In this document: positions 41,700 to 49,816 of the stretch, piece after piece
How the letters are laid out: each line of letters opens with the position of its first letter
How positions within the stretch are numbered: position 1 is the first letter of the stretch
NCBI RefSeq assembly: GCF_014621695.1
Contig: NZ_CP061281.1
Location: 6,882,001-6,946,000 of the forward strand
Source: Streptomyces xanthii
Lineage (GTDB): Bacteria > Actinomycetota > Actinomycetes > Streptomycetales > Streptomycetaceae
Length of the DNA: 64,000 nucleotides
Direction of reading: 5' to 3'
Program-made: the position numbers and the translations under genes
The notes under the pieces: generated by a model
Told to the model about the DNA's origin: nothing
Databases searched by the model: none
The model's input: the letters and a program-made list of their open reading frames with translations, nothing else

Positions 41700-41779
41700 G
41701 GGCGGGTGTAGCGCAGTGGTCGTCGCGCCTCACACAGCATGAGAGGAGGACGCCGGTTCGAATCCGGCCACCCAGCCCA
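41700..41779 (+). tRNA. tRNA-like element with irregular anticodon arm and bulged acceptor stem
   Basis: It has a good D arm (GCGC 41711-41714 with GCGC 41725-41728, loop AGTGGT..) and a perfect T arm (GCCGG, TTCGAAT loop, CCGGC, 41752-41768). The acceptor GGGCGGGTG (41700-41708) pairs with CACCC-A-GCCC (41769-41778) only if A41774 is bulged, giving up to 9 pairs. The anticodon arm has two registers. CTCA/TGAG gives loop CACAGCA (no U33, nominal anticodon CAG) with an 8-nt variable region. CCTC/GAGG gives an 11-nt loop and a normal AGGAC variable loop. It is either a decayed tRNA gene or a non-canonical tRNA; amino acid not assigned. Confidence 0.55.
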
Positions 41780-41800
41780 CCCGAGACGAAGGAGCCGCGG

Positions 41801-42511
41801 ATGCCGATCAGCTTCGACAAGGTGCCCGCCGGGCTCGTCGACCTCGCGAAGACCGCCGCGGTCTCCCTGGAGAAGCAGGGCCTCGCCGGGCGCCGCGCGG
41901 CCGTGTACCTCGTGCTCGACCGCTCGGGCAGCATGCGCAGGTACTACCGGGACGGCAGCGTCCAGCACCTGGCCGAGCAGGCGCTCGGCCTCTCCGTGAA
42001 CCTGGACGACGACGGGATCGTGCCGACCGTCTTCTTCGACAGCCACGCCCACCCGGCCGTCGACATCGGCCTCGACGACTACGCGGGCCGCGTCGCACAA
42101 CTCCACGACAGCCTCGGGCACATGGGCACCACCGACTACGCGGCCGCCATGGACGCCGTCATCGACCACTACCTCGACAGCGGCACCGAGCACCCCGCGT
42201 TCGTCATCTTCCAGACCGACGGCTCGCCCGACTCCCGGCGAGCCGCCGAGCAGACCCTGTGCCGGGCCGCGCGCCTGCCCCTGTTCTGGCAGTTCGTCGG
42301 ATTCGGCCCCGACCGCTTCGACTTCCTGCGCAAGCTCGACGAACTGGCCGTCCCCGCACGCCGCGTGGTCGACAACGCGGGCTTCTTCCCGGCCGGCAAG
42401 AACCCCCGGAAGATCCCCGACGCCGACCTGTACGACCGGCTCATGGGGGAGTACCCCGACTGGCTGCGCGCCGCGGCCGCCGCCGGGGTGCTCGCCCACG
42501 GGGCGGGCTGA
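41801..42511 (+). CDS. vWA domain protein, TerF-like
   Basis: A 236-residue cytoplasmic von Willebrand A domain. It has the MIDAS motif DRSGSM at about residues 41-46, the Thr of MGTTDYAAAM near 110 and the Asp of FQTDGSPDSR near 140. FWQFVGFGPDRFDFLRKLD and the C-terminal segment are typical of the TerF/tellurium-resistance vWA group. It likely forms metal-dependent protein contacts. A GGAG site precedes the ATG. No other ter genes are nearby, and it follows the tRNA-like element by 21 bp. Confidence 0.88.
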   Translation: MPISFDKVPAGLVDLAKTAAVSLEKQGLAGRRAAVYLVLDRSGSMRRYYRDGSVQHLAEQALGLSVNLDDDGIVPTVFFDSHAHPAVDIGLDDYAGRVAQLHDSLGHMGTTDYAAAMDAVIDHYLDSGTEHPAFVIFQTDGSPDSRRAAEQTLCRAARLPLFWQFVGFGPDRFDFLRKLDELAVPARRVVDNAGFFPAGKNPRKIPDADLYDRLMGEYPDWLRAAAAAGVLAHGAG

Positions 42512-42518
42512 CAGGGCG

Positions 42519-43880
42519 TCACACCGGCAGCAGCCGCCCCACCAGCGCGCTCAACTGCCGGGCGTTGCGGCACTCGTACATCGGCACCACGTCCCCGTAC
42601 ACGCCCGCCGCGGAGTCTCCCGTGTCCCAGAGCGACGTCGGCTCCGGATTCAGCCAGTAGGTGCGGCGGGCCGTGCGGGCGATGCGGCGCAGGGACGGCA
42701 CGTTCGGGTTCTGCTGGTTGTTCCGGGCGTCGCCGAGGACGAAGACCGTCGTGCGCGGCCCCACCGCCGCCTCGTAGCGCTCGACGAACTCGCCGAGAGC
42801 CGTGCCGTAGTCGCTGCTGCCGTGCCAGCCCGTGATCGCCGCCTCCGCCGTGATGCGGGCGCCCAGGCCGTCCGGGTCCGCCGTGCCGTGCTCCAGGAGC
42901 CCGGTGACCTCGTCGATCCGGTTGACGAACGCGAAGACGCGGACCTTGCTGAACTGATCGTGCAGGGCCTGGACGAGCAGCATCGTGAAGTTCGCGAAGC
43001 CCGCGACCGAGCCCGACACGTCGCACAGCAGCACCAGTTCGGGGCGGGCCGGGCGGCGTCTGCGCAGCACCGGGCGCATCGGCACGCCGCCCGTCGACAG
43101 CGAGCCGCGCAGCGTGCGGCGCAGGTCGATGTGGCCGCGGGCCGCCCGCCGCCGGCGCGCCGCGAGCCGGGTCGCCAGCTTGCGGGCCAGCGGGTGCACC
43201 GCCCGGCGCAGCTCCGCGAGCTGCGCCTTGCCCGCGTACAGGAAGTCGGCCCGGTCCGCCGTCCGCACCGCCATGCGGCGCGCGATCTCGTCCGTGCCGC
43301 GCCGCTCGGCGACCCGGCGGCGGGCCTCCGCCCGCACCAGCTCGCGGAAGTCCTCGATGCGGGCCCGGACCTCGTCGGCCGCGATCCGGTCGGTGAACGC
43401 GCCGGAGGCGGCCGACCCGGAGCCCGCCATGACGCGGGCCAGCAGGGTCTGCGGGCGCAGCCGGTCCAGGGTCTGGTGCGCCGAGTAGCCGTCCGAGCCC
43501 GGCGTCGAGCCGTAACCGCCGAGCCCGTCCACGGCCTCCGCCGCGAGACCGGCGAGCGCCGCCCGGTCGTTCGCCGCGAGCGCCTCGGCGAGCCGCTCGC
43601 GCAGCTCGTCCCGGTCGAAGCCGTCGCCCGGCCGGCCGGGGGCGCCGATCCCGCGCGGGAAGTACAGCTCGAAGACCGGGTCGAACACGGCCCGCTGGCC
43701 CTGGTCGTGCAGCAGTGCCGAGGCGAGGCCCTCGCGCAGATGCTCCCGGTTGTCGAGGCCCAGCTCGGCGACGGCCCGCGCCGCGTCCACGCTCTCGCCC
43801 GTGCCGATCCGGACGCCGTGCGTGCGCAGCGCCCGTACGAGATCGGTCACCCGGTCCGCGACCGTCGGGACGGTGCTCAC
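42519..43880 (-). CDS. CoxE-like vWA domain protein, partner of MoxR
   Basis: A 453-residue protein. The N-terminal helical region is LVRALRTHGVRIGTGESVDAARAVAELG. An Arg-rich middle follows (RLAARRRRAARGHIDLRRTLR), then a CoxE-type vWA domain from about residue 265 with MIDAS-like LLCDVSGSVAGF (DVSGS) and FVLGDARNNQ. MoxR ATPases and such vWA proteins form chaperone pairs that remodel or insert metal into target complexes. The start is a GTG overlapping the MoxR stop. The target here is unknown; the nearby molybdenum enzyme is 850 bp away on the other strand, so a link is only a guess. Confidence 0.89.
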   Translation of the reverse strand: MSTVPTVADRVTDLVRALRTHGVRIGTGESVDAARAVAELGLDNREHLREGLASALLHDQGQRAVFDPVFELYFPRGIGAPGRPGDGFDRDELRERLAEALAANDRAALAGLAAEAVDGLGGYGSTPGSDGYSAHQTLDRLRPQTLLARVMAGSGSAASGAFTDRIAADEVRARIEDFRELVRAEARRRVAERRGTDEIARRMAVRTADRADFLYAGKAQLAELRRAVHPLARKLATRLAARRRRAARGHIDLRRTLRGSLSTGGVPMRPVLRRRRPARPELVLLCDVSGSVAGFANFTMLLVQALHDQFSKVRVFAFVNRIDEVTGLLEHGTADPDGLGARITAEAAITGWHGSSDYGTALGEFVERYEAAVGPRTTVFVLGDARNNQQNPNVPSLRRIARTARRTYWLNPEPTSLWDTGDSAAGVYGDVVPMYECRNARQLSALVGRLLPV

Positions 43881-44794
43881 ACGGCGTCCAGGTCGAGCTT
43901 GGCGGCGGCCGTGCGCACGTCCTCCTGGTGCTTGAGGACGACGCCGAGCGACTGGCGCACGACCTCCTCGTCGAGCCGGTCCGCGCCGAGCGCGAGGAGC
44001 GTGCGCGCCCAGTCGACCGTCTCCGCGACCGACGGCGCCTTGCGCAGGTCCATCGCCCGCAGCGCGCCCACGACCCGGACCAGGGACTCGGCCAGGACCG
44101 CGTCCAGTCCGGGCACCTTCAGCGCGACGATCCGGCGCTCCAGTTCGGCGTCGGGGAAGTCGATGTGCAGGAACAGACAGCGGCGGCGCAGCGCCTCCGA
44201 CAGCTCCCGGGACGCGTTCGAGGTCAGCACCACGAACGGGCGGCGCTCCGCGGTGATCGTGCCCAGCTCCGGCACCGTCACCTGGAAGTCGCTGAGCACC
44301 TCCAGGAGCAGGCCCTCCACCTCGACGTCGGCCTTGTCCATCTCGTCGACGAGCAGCACCTTCGGGTCCGTGCCCCGGATCGAGGTCAGCAGCGGCCGCG
44401 TCAGCAGGTACTCCTCGCTGAAGATGTCCGAACGCGTCCGGTCCCACGTCTCGTCACGGCCCGCCGTGATCCGCAGCAACTGCTTCGCGTGGTTCCACTC
44501 GTACAGCGCGCGGGACTCGTCGACGCCCTCGTAGCACTGGAGCCGGACGAGCCGGGCGTCGGTGATCGCCGCGACGGCCTTCGCCAGCTCGGTCTTGCCG
44601 ACTCCCGCCGGGCCCTCGACGAGCAGCGGCTTGCCGAGCCGGGCGGCGAGGAAGACGGTGGTGGCCACCGCGGGCGAGGCGAGATAGCCGGTCTCGGCCA
44701 GGCGCGCGGTGACATCGTCCACGGACGCGAACAACGGGGCCTCCAGCGTGATGCGATACGGAACCCCAGCTGACCAGCACGGACCCCACCCCAC
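43877..44794 (-). CDS. MoxR family AAA+ ATPase
   Basis: A 305-residue AAA+ chaperone ATPase. It has Walker A LLVEGPAGVGKTELAK (about residues 56-71), Walker B KVLLVDEMDKAD, sensor 1 FVVLTSNASRELSEALRRRC and a C-terminal lid. This is the APE2220/MRP-like MoxR pattern. The GTG at 44794 is the first usable in-frame start and lacks a clear ribosome site, so the first ~15 residues (GWGPCWSAGVPYRI) are uncertain. It is coupled to the vWA gene by a 4-base overlap. Confidence 0.9.
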   Translation of the reverse strand: MGWGPCWSAGVPYRITLEAPLFASVDDVTARLAETGYLASPAVATTVFLAARLGKPLLVEGPAGVGKTELAKAVAAITDARLVRLQCYEGVDESRALYEWNHAKQLLRITAGRDETWDRTRSDIFSEEYLLTRPLLTSIRGTDPKVLLVDEMDKADVEVEGLLLEVLSDFQVTVPELGTITAERRPFVVLTSNASRELSEALRRRCLFLHIDFPDAELERRIVALKVPGLDAVLAESLVRVVGALRAMDLRKAPSVAETVDWARTLLALGADRLDEEVVRQSLGVVLKHQEDVRTAAAKLDLDAV

Positions 44795-44873
44795 AAGGGG
44801 CGCCGCCGCTTCATGGTGAACGTCACGTCCGCCGGGATGCGCCGTGGGGCCCGTGTCACCCGCGCCGACGCCC

Positions 44874-45887
44874 TCACCCCCGCACGGCGAACCGCAGCCC
44901 CTCCTGCGGGAGCGGGTCCCTCATGTGGGGCAGGACCGGGTCCGTCAGGCCGTTCCACCAGGCCGTGTCGCCCTCTATGCGGCGCAGCAGGATGCCCTCG
45001 CGGATCGCCCAGGGGCACAGGGTCAGTTCACGGACGTCCATGAGCTTCATCGCCGTGTGGCCGACCAGCGCGCCTGCCAGGGACTGGGCCGCGCGGGGCG
45101 CCGAGATGCCGGGGAGCGCGGCGCGGTCGGCGGCGGGGAGCACCGCGAGTTCGGAGATCGCGGTGCGCAGCGCCCGGCGGCTCAGACGGCGTTCCGTGAA
45201 CGGTCCGTGGCGGCCCGGGGCCGCCCCGCACAGCCGCGCCAGCTGCGTGAACGTACGCGAGGTCGCCGCCATCGTCAGCGGGCCCTCCCAGCGGATCCGC
45301 GCGGCCACGTCCCGGAGTTGATGCCGGACGTGACGGCGCAGCGCCTTGAGCGACTCCTCCGTCGGCGGGTCCTCGTCCTGCGACAGGTGCTCGCGCGTCA
45401 GCCGGCGCGCCCCCAGCGGCAGCGACACCGCGAAGCTCGGCTCGCGGCCCCGCCCGAACGCGACCTCCAGCGAGCCGCCGCCGATGTCGAGCACGCCGAG
45501 CGGTCCGGCCCGCCAGCCCAGCCAGCGGCGCGCCGCGAGGAACGTCAGTTCCGCCTCCACCTCGCCGGGCAGCACCCGCAGCCGCAGCCCCGCGCCCTCG
45601 TGCACGGCCCGCAGCACCTCGTCCCGGTTCGGCGCGTCCCGGACGATCGCCGTGGCGAACGCGAACGGCTCGTCGCTGCCCCAGCGCCGGGCCTCGTCCC
45701 GCGCCGCGGCGACCGCCTCGACGATCTCCGACACCGTCTCGGGGCCGAGCCGCCGGTCGTCGTCGACCCGGTCGGAGAGCCGCAGCCGGCGCTTCGCCGT
45801 GTGCACCGGCAGCGGCGCCCCGTCGGCCGCGTCCGCGATCGCGAGACGCACCGTGTTCGACCCGACATCCACCACACTGATCCGCAT
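44874..45887 (-). CDS. Ppx/GppA family phosphatase
   Basis: A 337-residue sugar-kinase/Hsp70-fold phosphatase. Phosphate loops are MRISVVDVGSNTVRLAIAD (residues 1-19) and VLDIGGGSLEVAFGRG near 140, with FAFATAIVRDAPNRDEVL between. The family splits polyphosphate or pppGpp. The ATG at 45887 gives the canonical N-terminus. A TTG 33 bases upstream overlaps the carboxylase stop and would couple translation, but it adds a non-family extension. It is on the same strand as the fused carboxylase and MoxR genes. Confidence 0.91.
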   Translation of the reverse strand: MRISVVDVGSNTVRLAIADAADGAPLPVHTAKRRLRLSDRVDDDRRLGPETVSEIVEAVAAARDEARRWGSDEPFAFATAIVRDAPNRDEVLRAVHEGAGLRLRVLPGEVEAELTFLAARRWLGWRAGPLGVLDIGGGSLEVAFGRGREPSFAVSLPLGARRLTREHLSQDEDPPTEESLKALRRHVRHQLRDVAARIRWEGPLTMAATSRTFTQLARLCGAAPGRHGPFTERRLSRRALRTAISELAVLPAADRAALPGISAPRAAQSLAGALVGHTAMKLMDVRELTLCPWAIREGILLRRIEGDTAWWNGLTDPVLPHMRDPLPQEGLRFAVRG

Positions 45888-45916
45888 GATCGTCGGAGTA
45901 CCCCTCAGCTCGCCGG

Positions 45917-48900
45917 TCAATGCCGCGCCGCCGCCGGCGCGTCCAGCGCGGACAGCAACCAGGCGCGGGACGCGGCCGGGTCGATCACCCCGTCGATCTC
46001 CAGCGCGGCCGCCGCGTTGACCGCCTTGCCGTGCTCGTACAGTTCGGCGACCCGCTCCTGGAAGGCCCGCTCGCGCTCGGCCGGGTCGGCGATCGCGGCG
46101 AGCTCCCTGCGGTAGCCGAGCCGCACCGCGCCCTCGAGCCCCATCCCGCCGAACTCACTGCTCGGCCAGGCCGCCGTGGCGAGCGGCGCCCGCGTCGAGC
46201 CGCCCATCATGGCCATCGCCCCGAGCCCGTACGCCTTGCGCAGCACCAGGCACACGAGCGGAACCGTGAGCCGCGCCCCGGCCACGAACAGATCCGCGAA
46301 CTGCCGTACCGTCGCCGTGCGTTCGGCGTCCGGGCCGACCATGAAGCCCGGGGTGTCGCACAGCGAGAGCACCGGCAGCCCGAACGACTCGCACAGCCGC
46401 AGGAAGCGCGCCGCCTTGTCGGCCGCGTCCCGGTCCAGCGCACCGCCCAGATGCCCGGGGTTGTTCGCGAGCAGCCCCATCGGCCGGCCCTCGACCCGGA
46501 TCAGCGCCGTCACCACACCGACCCCGAACCCGCGCCGCAGTTCGAGCACCGAGCCGGCATCGGCCAGCCCCTCGACCGCGGCCCGCACGTCGTAGGCCCG
46601 CCGCCGGTTCTCCGGCACCACATGCCGCAGCAGCCGCTGGTCCGCAGCCTCCCAACCCCCTTGCACCCCCTGGAAGTACGACAGGTAGGCGCGGGCCACC
46701 CGCACCGCCTCCGCCTCGTCGGCGACCGGCAGGTCGACCACCCCGTTCGGCACCTGCACCGACAGCGGCCCGATGTCCTCCGGCCGGTGCACGCCCAGCC
46801 CGCCGCCCTCGATCATCGCCGGACCGCCCATCCCGATGTTCGCCTCCGGCGTCGCGATCACGACGTCGCAGGAACCGAGCAGCGCCGCGTTCCCCGCGAA
46901 GCAGCGGCCGGACGCGATGCCGACCAGCGGCACCCGGCCGCTGAGCCGCGCCATGTGATGGAACGTCGTCACGTTCAGCCCGGCGACCGCAGTCGAGTCC
47001 GTGTCCCCGGGCCGGCCGCCCCCGCCCTCCGCGAACAGCACGACCGGCAGCCCGCGCCGCTCCGCGACCTCCAGCATCCGGTCCGTCTTGGCGTGGTTGT
47101 TCATGCCCTGCGTCCCGGCGAGCACCGTGTAGTCGTACGACATGGCGACGACCGGCGCGCCGTTGACCCGGCCCGTGCCGGTGACCATCCCGTCGGCGGG
47201 CGTGTCCCGGATCAGCTCCTCCAGCGGGCGCCGGCGGCGCTGCGCCGCGACCGCCAGCGCGCCGAACTCGGTGAACGTGCCCGGGTCGCAGAGGTCCTCC
47301 AGGTTCTCGCGCGCCGTCCGCCGGCCCGCCGCGTGCCGCTTGGCGACCGCCCCCGGCCGGTTCTCGTCCAGCCCGAACGAGTGCCGCGCCACGACCTCCG
47401 CCAGATCGGGCCGCACCGCGTCGAGGTCCACCGGCCCGGCGTCCTCCCGCTCCGCGGGCCCCGCCTCGCCCGGATCCAGCAGCACCAGCTCCGCGCCCTC
47501 GGCGACCGTCTCCCCGACCGCCGACCGCAATTCCCTGACGACACCGGCCTGTTCGGCGCGCACCACGTGCTCCATCTTCATGGCCTCCAGGACGACGAGC
47601 ACCGCGCCCGCCGCGACCGCCCGGCCGGGCTCCGCCTCCACCGCGACGACCGTGCCGCTCATCGGCGCGACGAGCGTGCCCGCGTCCGTGTCCGGCCGGG
47701 ACGCCTCGGGCGGCGCCAGCTCGGCGAGGTGCCGCTCGACGAAGCCCGTGTCGACGCCGCCCGCCGTGAAACCGGGATGGCCGAGCAGCGCGCGCAGCAG
47801 CGGCACCCCCGTCGAGACGCCCTCCACCACGAACTCGTCCAGCGCCCGCAGGGCCCGCCCGCACGCCGCGTCCGGACCGCCGCCCGGCGCGTGCGCCACG
47901 ACCTTGGCGAGCAGCGAGTCGAAGCGCGTGCCGATCTCCGTACCGGTGCGCACCGCCGTGTCCACCCGCACCCCGGGCCCCGTCGGCAGATCGAAGCGGG
48001 TGATCCGCCCGGCGGAGGGACGCACCGCGCCGTCCGCCGCCGTGGTCTCCGCGTTGACCCGGACCTGCACCGCGAACCCGCGCGGCGCGGGCGGGGCACC
48101 GGCCAGTCCCAGGTCGGCGAGCCGCTCGCCCGCCGCGATCCGCAGCTGCGCCGCGACGAGGTCGACGCCGGTCACCTCCTCGGTCACCGTGTGCTCCACC
48201 TGAAGGCGCGGATTGGCCTCCATGAACACGAACTCCTCGCCCCGCACCAGGAATTCGACCGTGCCCACGCCCTCGTAGCCGGCCGCGCGGGCGAGCCGCA
48301 GCGCGCTGTCGAGCAGCCGGTCCCGCACCGCCGCGTCCAGTCCGGGCGCGGGCGCGATCTCCACCAGCTTCTGGTGCCGCCGCTGCGCGCTGCAGTCCCG
48401 GTCCCACAGGTGCGCCACCGCACCGGAGCCGTCCGCGACGATCTGCACCTCGATGTGCCGGGCGCCCTCCCACAGCCGCTCCACGTACAACTCGGCCCGC
48501 CCGAAGGCCTGCCGTGCCTCCGACGCGCACCGCTCCCACGCCGCGCCGAGCTCCGACGGCGTGCGCACGACGCGCATCCCGCGCCCGCCGCCCCCGCCGA
48601 GCGCCTTCACCATCACCGGCCCGCCCGCGAGGAACTCCCGCGCCTCGTCGAGCGAGGTCGCGCCGAGCGTGCCCGGCAGCACCGGCACCTCCGCCTCGAC
48701 GGCGAGGGCCCGTGCCCGGGCCTTGTCGCCGAACAGGTCGAGGACCTCGGGGGAGGGGCCGACGAAGACGATCCCGGCCTCGGCGCAGCGCCGGGCCAGC
48801 TCGGACGACTCGCTCAGGAACCCGTACCCCGGATGCAGATACCCGCAGCCCGTGCGCCGCGCGGCGTCCACCAGCGCGGCCGCGTCGAGACAGCCCCCGG

Positions 48901-49054
48901 CCGCGAGCGCCGCCTTCTCGTCGGCGGCCCGCACATGCGCCTCGTCACCCGGCTCGTGCACGGCGACCGTGCGCATCCCCAGTTCGGCGGCCGCGCGCAG
49001 CACCCGTACGGCGATCTCCCCGCGATTGGCGACGAGGACGGCGGCAGACCCCAT
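45917..49054 (-). CDS. Single-chain biotin-dependent acyl-CoA carboxylase (BC-BCCP-CT fusion)
   Basis: A 1045-residue fusion carrying a whole acyl-CoA carboxylase. Biotin carboxylase (1 to ~450): MGSAAVLVANRGEIAVRVLRAAAELG, ATP-grasp MVKALGGGGGRGMRVV, FMEANPRLQVEHTVTEEVTG (in parts). BCCP: LEAMKMEHVV with biotinyl Lys near residue 492. Carboxyltransferase (~540-1045): GTFTEFGALAVAAQ, GMNNHAKTDRMLEVA, LSLCDTPGFMVGPDAE, YGLGAMAMMGGS. Most actinobacteria encode separate alpha and beta subunits, so the single chain is notable; similar chains include long-chain acyl-CoA carboxylases. The ATG follows GGAGGAG. It is divergent from TetR and an acyl-CoA synthetase. The acyl substrate is not assignable. 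Confidence 0.93.
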   Translation of the reverse strand: MGSAAVLVANRGEIAVRVLRAAAELGMRTVAVHEPGDEAHVRAADEKAALAAGGCLDAAALVDAARRTGCGYLHPGYGFLSESSELARRCAEAGIVFVGPSPEVLDLFGDKARARALAVEAEVPVLPGTLGATSLDEAREFLAGGPVMVKALGGGGGRGMRVVRTPSELGAAWERCASEARQAFGRAELYVERLWEGARHIEVQIVADGSGAVAHLWDRDCSAQRRHQKLVEIAPAPGLDAAVRDRLLDSALRLARAAGYEGVGTVEFLVRGEEFVFMEANPRLQVEHTVTEEVTGVDLVAAQLRIAAGERLADLGLAGAPPAPRGFAVQVRVNAETTAADGAVRPSAGRITRFDLPTGPGVRVDTAVRTGTEIGTRFDSLLAKVVAHAPGGGPDAACGRALRALDEFVVEGVSTGVPLLRALLGHPGFTAGGVDTGFVERHLAELAPPEASRPDTDAGTLVAPMSGTVVAVEAEPGRAVAAGAVLVVLEAMKMEHVVRAEQAGVVRELRSAVGETVAEGAELVLLDPGEAGPAEREDAGPVDLDAVRPDLAEVVARHSFGLDENRPGAVAKRHAAGRRTARENLEDLCDPGTFTEFGALAVAAQRRRRPLEELIRDTPADGMVTGTGRVNGAPVVAMSYDYTVLAGTQGMNNHAKTDRMLEVAERRGLPVVLFAEGGGGRPGDTDSTAVAGLNVTTFHHMARLSGRVPLVGIASGRCFAGNAALLGSCDVVIATPEANIGMGGPAMIEGGGLGVHRPEDIGPLSVQVPNGVVDLPVADEAEAVRVARAYLSYFQGVQGGWEAADQRLLRHVVPENRRRAYDVRAAVEGLADAGSVLELRRGFGVGVVTALIRVEGRPMGLLANNPGHLGGALDRDAADKAARFLRLCESFGLPVLSLCDTPGFMVGPDAERTATVRQFADLFVAGARLTVPLVCLVLRKAYGLGAMAMMGGSTRAPLATAAWPSSEFGGMGLEGAVRLGYRRELAAIADPAERERAFQERVAELYEHGKAVNAAAALEIDGVIDPAASRAWLLSALDAPAAARH

Positions 49055-49111
49055 GAGCTCCTCCGGTGAAGGTCGTGGTCGGACGGGCGTGGACGGATGT
49101 CCGTCAGCTTC

Positions 49112-49140
49112 ATTGACATTGACGTCAACGTCAATACTCT
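49112..49140 (+). promoter_or_regulatory. 24-bp near-perfect palindrome overlapping a strong promoter
   Basis: Positions 49112-49135 read ATTGAC-A-TTGACGTCAA-C-GTCAAT, palindromic except for one pair. It contains a consensus -35 TTGACA (49113-49118), a 16-bp spacer and -10 TACTCT (49135-49140). The start point would fall at the GTG of the TetR gene (49147), which would make the mRNA leaderless. It lies in the 92-bp divergent gap and would let TetR block both directions. Confidence 0.75.
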
Positions 49141-49146
49141 GGGCCC

Positions 49147-49788
49147 GTGGCACGCAGACAGCAGACGCAGCAGGAATGGGCGACGCGCACGGCCCGCGAC
49201 CGCACGGACGCACCGGCCCGCGGCCGGCTCCTCGACGCCGCCGAGACCGTCTTCGCGCGCCTCGGACACGGTCCGGCGACCATCGCCCACATCACCGCCG
49301 AGGCCGAGGTCTCCCGGGCCGGCTTCTACGTGTACTTCGCCTCCAAGGACGAGGTGTTCCGGGTGCTCGCGGCGCGGGTGCGGGACGCGTTCCTCGCCGC
49401 GCAGGACGTGCCGGGCGTCGACACCGACGACGTACCGGCCGTCGCCGCGGCCTCCACCGCGGCCTTCGTCACCGCCTACGCCCACCACCTGCCGCTCCTC
49501 TCCCTGATCGAGCAGCAGGCGCGCACCGACGCCGAGGTGCGGGCGCTGTGGGAGGAGATCCGCGAGCGTCCCGTGCGCCGCGCCGCGCGCTACGTGCGCC
49601 GCGTCGCCGCCGAGGGCCTCGCCCACCCCGTCGTCGACCCGCTCACGCTGTCCCGCGCGGTCGGCGGCATGAGCGTGGAGTTCGCCCGGCTCGTCGCCGA
49701 GCGGCCGGACACCCGCGACGCGGCGGTCCGCGACGTGACCGCCATGTACCTGCACCTCCTCGGTATCGGAGCAGCAGCGCAGCAGTAG
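49147..49788 (+). CDS. TetR/AcrR family regulator of the carboxylase/acyl-CoA synthetase divergon
   Basis: A 213-residue TetR repressor. The DNA-binding domain is RGRLLDAAETVFARLGHGPATIAHITAEAEVSRAGFYVYFASKDEVFRVL (in parts, residues ~25-75). Its recognition helix end RAGFYVYFASKDE is typical of fatty-acid-metabolism TetR proteins. The ligand domain holds a long helical bundle ending in VTAMYLHLLGIG. The start is a GTG. An acyl-CoA ligase follows by 28 bp, suggesting co-transcription. An acyl-CoA is the likely ligand, by context. Confidence 0.93.
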   Translation: MARRQQTQQEWATRTARDRTDAPARGRLLDAAETVFARLGHGPATIAHITAEAEVSRAGFYVYFASKDEVFRVLAARVRDAFLAAQDVPGVDTDDVPAVAAASTAAFVTAYAHHLPLLSLIEQQARTDAEVRALWEEIRERPVRRAARYVRRVAAEGLAHPVVDPLTLSRAVGGMSVEFARLVAERPDTRDAAVRDVTAMYLHLLGIGAAAQQ

Positions 49789-49816
49789 CCGCACACCATG
49801 AGTAGGGAGCCGCACG

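Noticed and set aside
42519..44447. A 642-residue frame that seems to fuse new sequence to the vWA protein
   Set aside because: The extra N-terminus is an out-of-frame reading of the MoxR gene. The GTG at 43880, coupled to the MoxR stop, is the true start.
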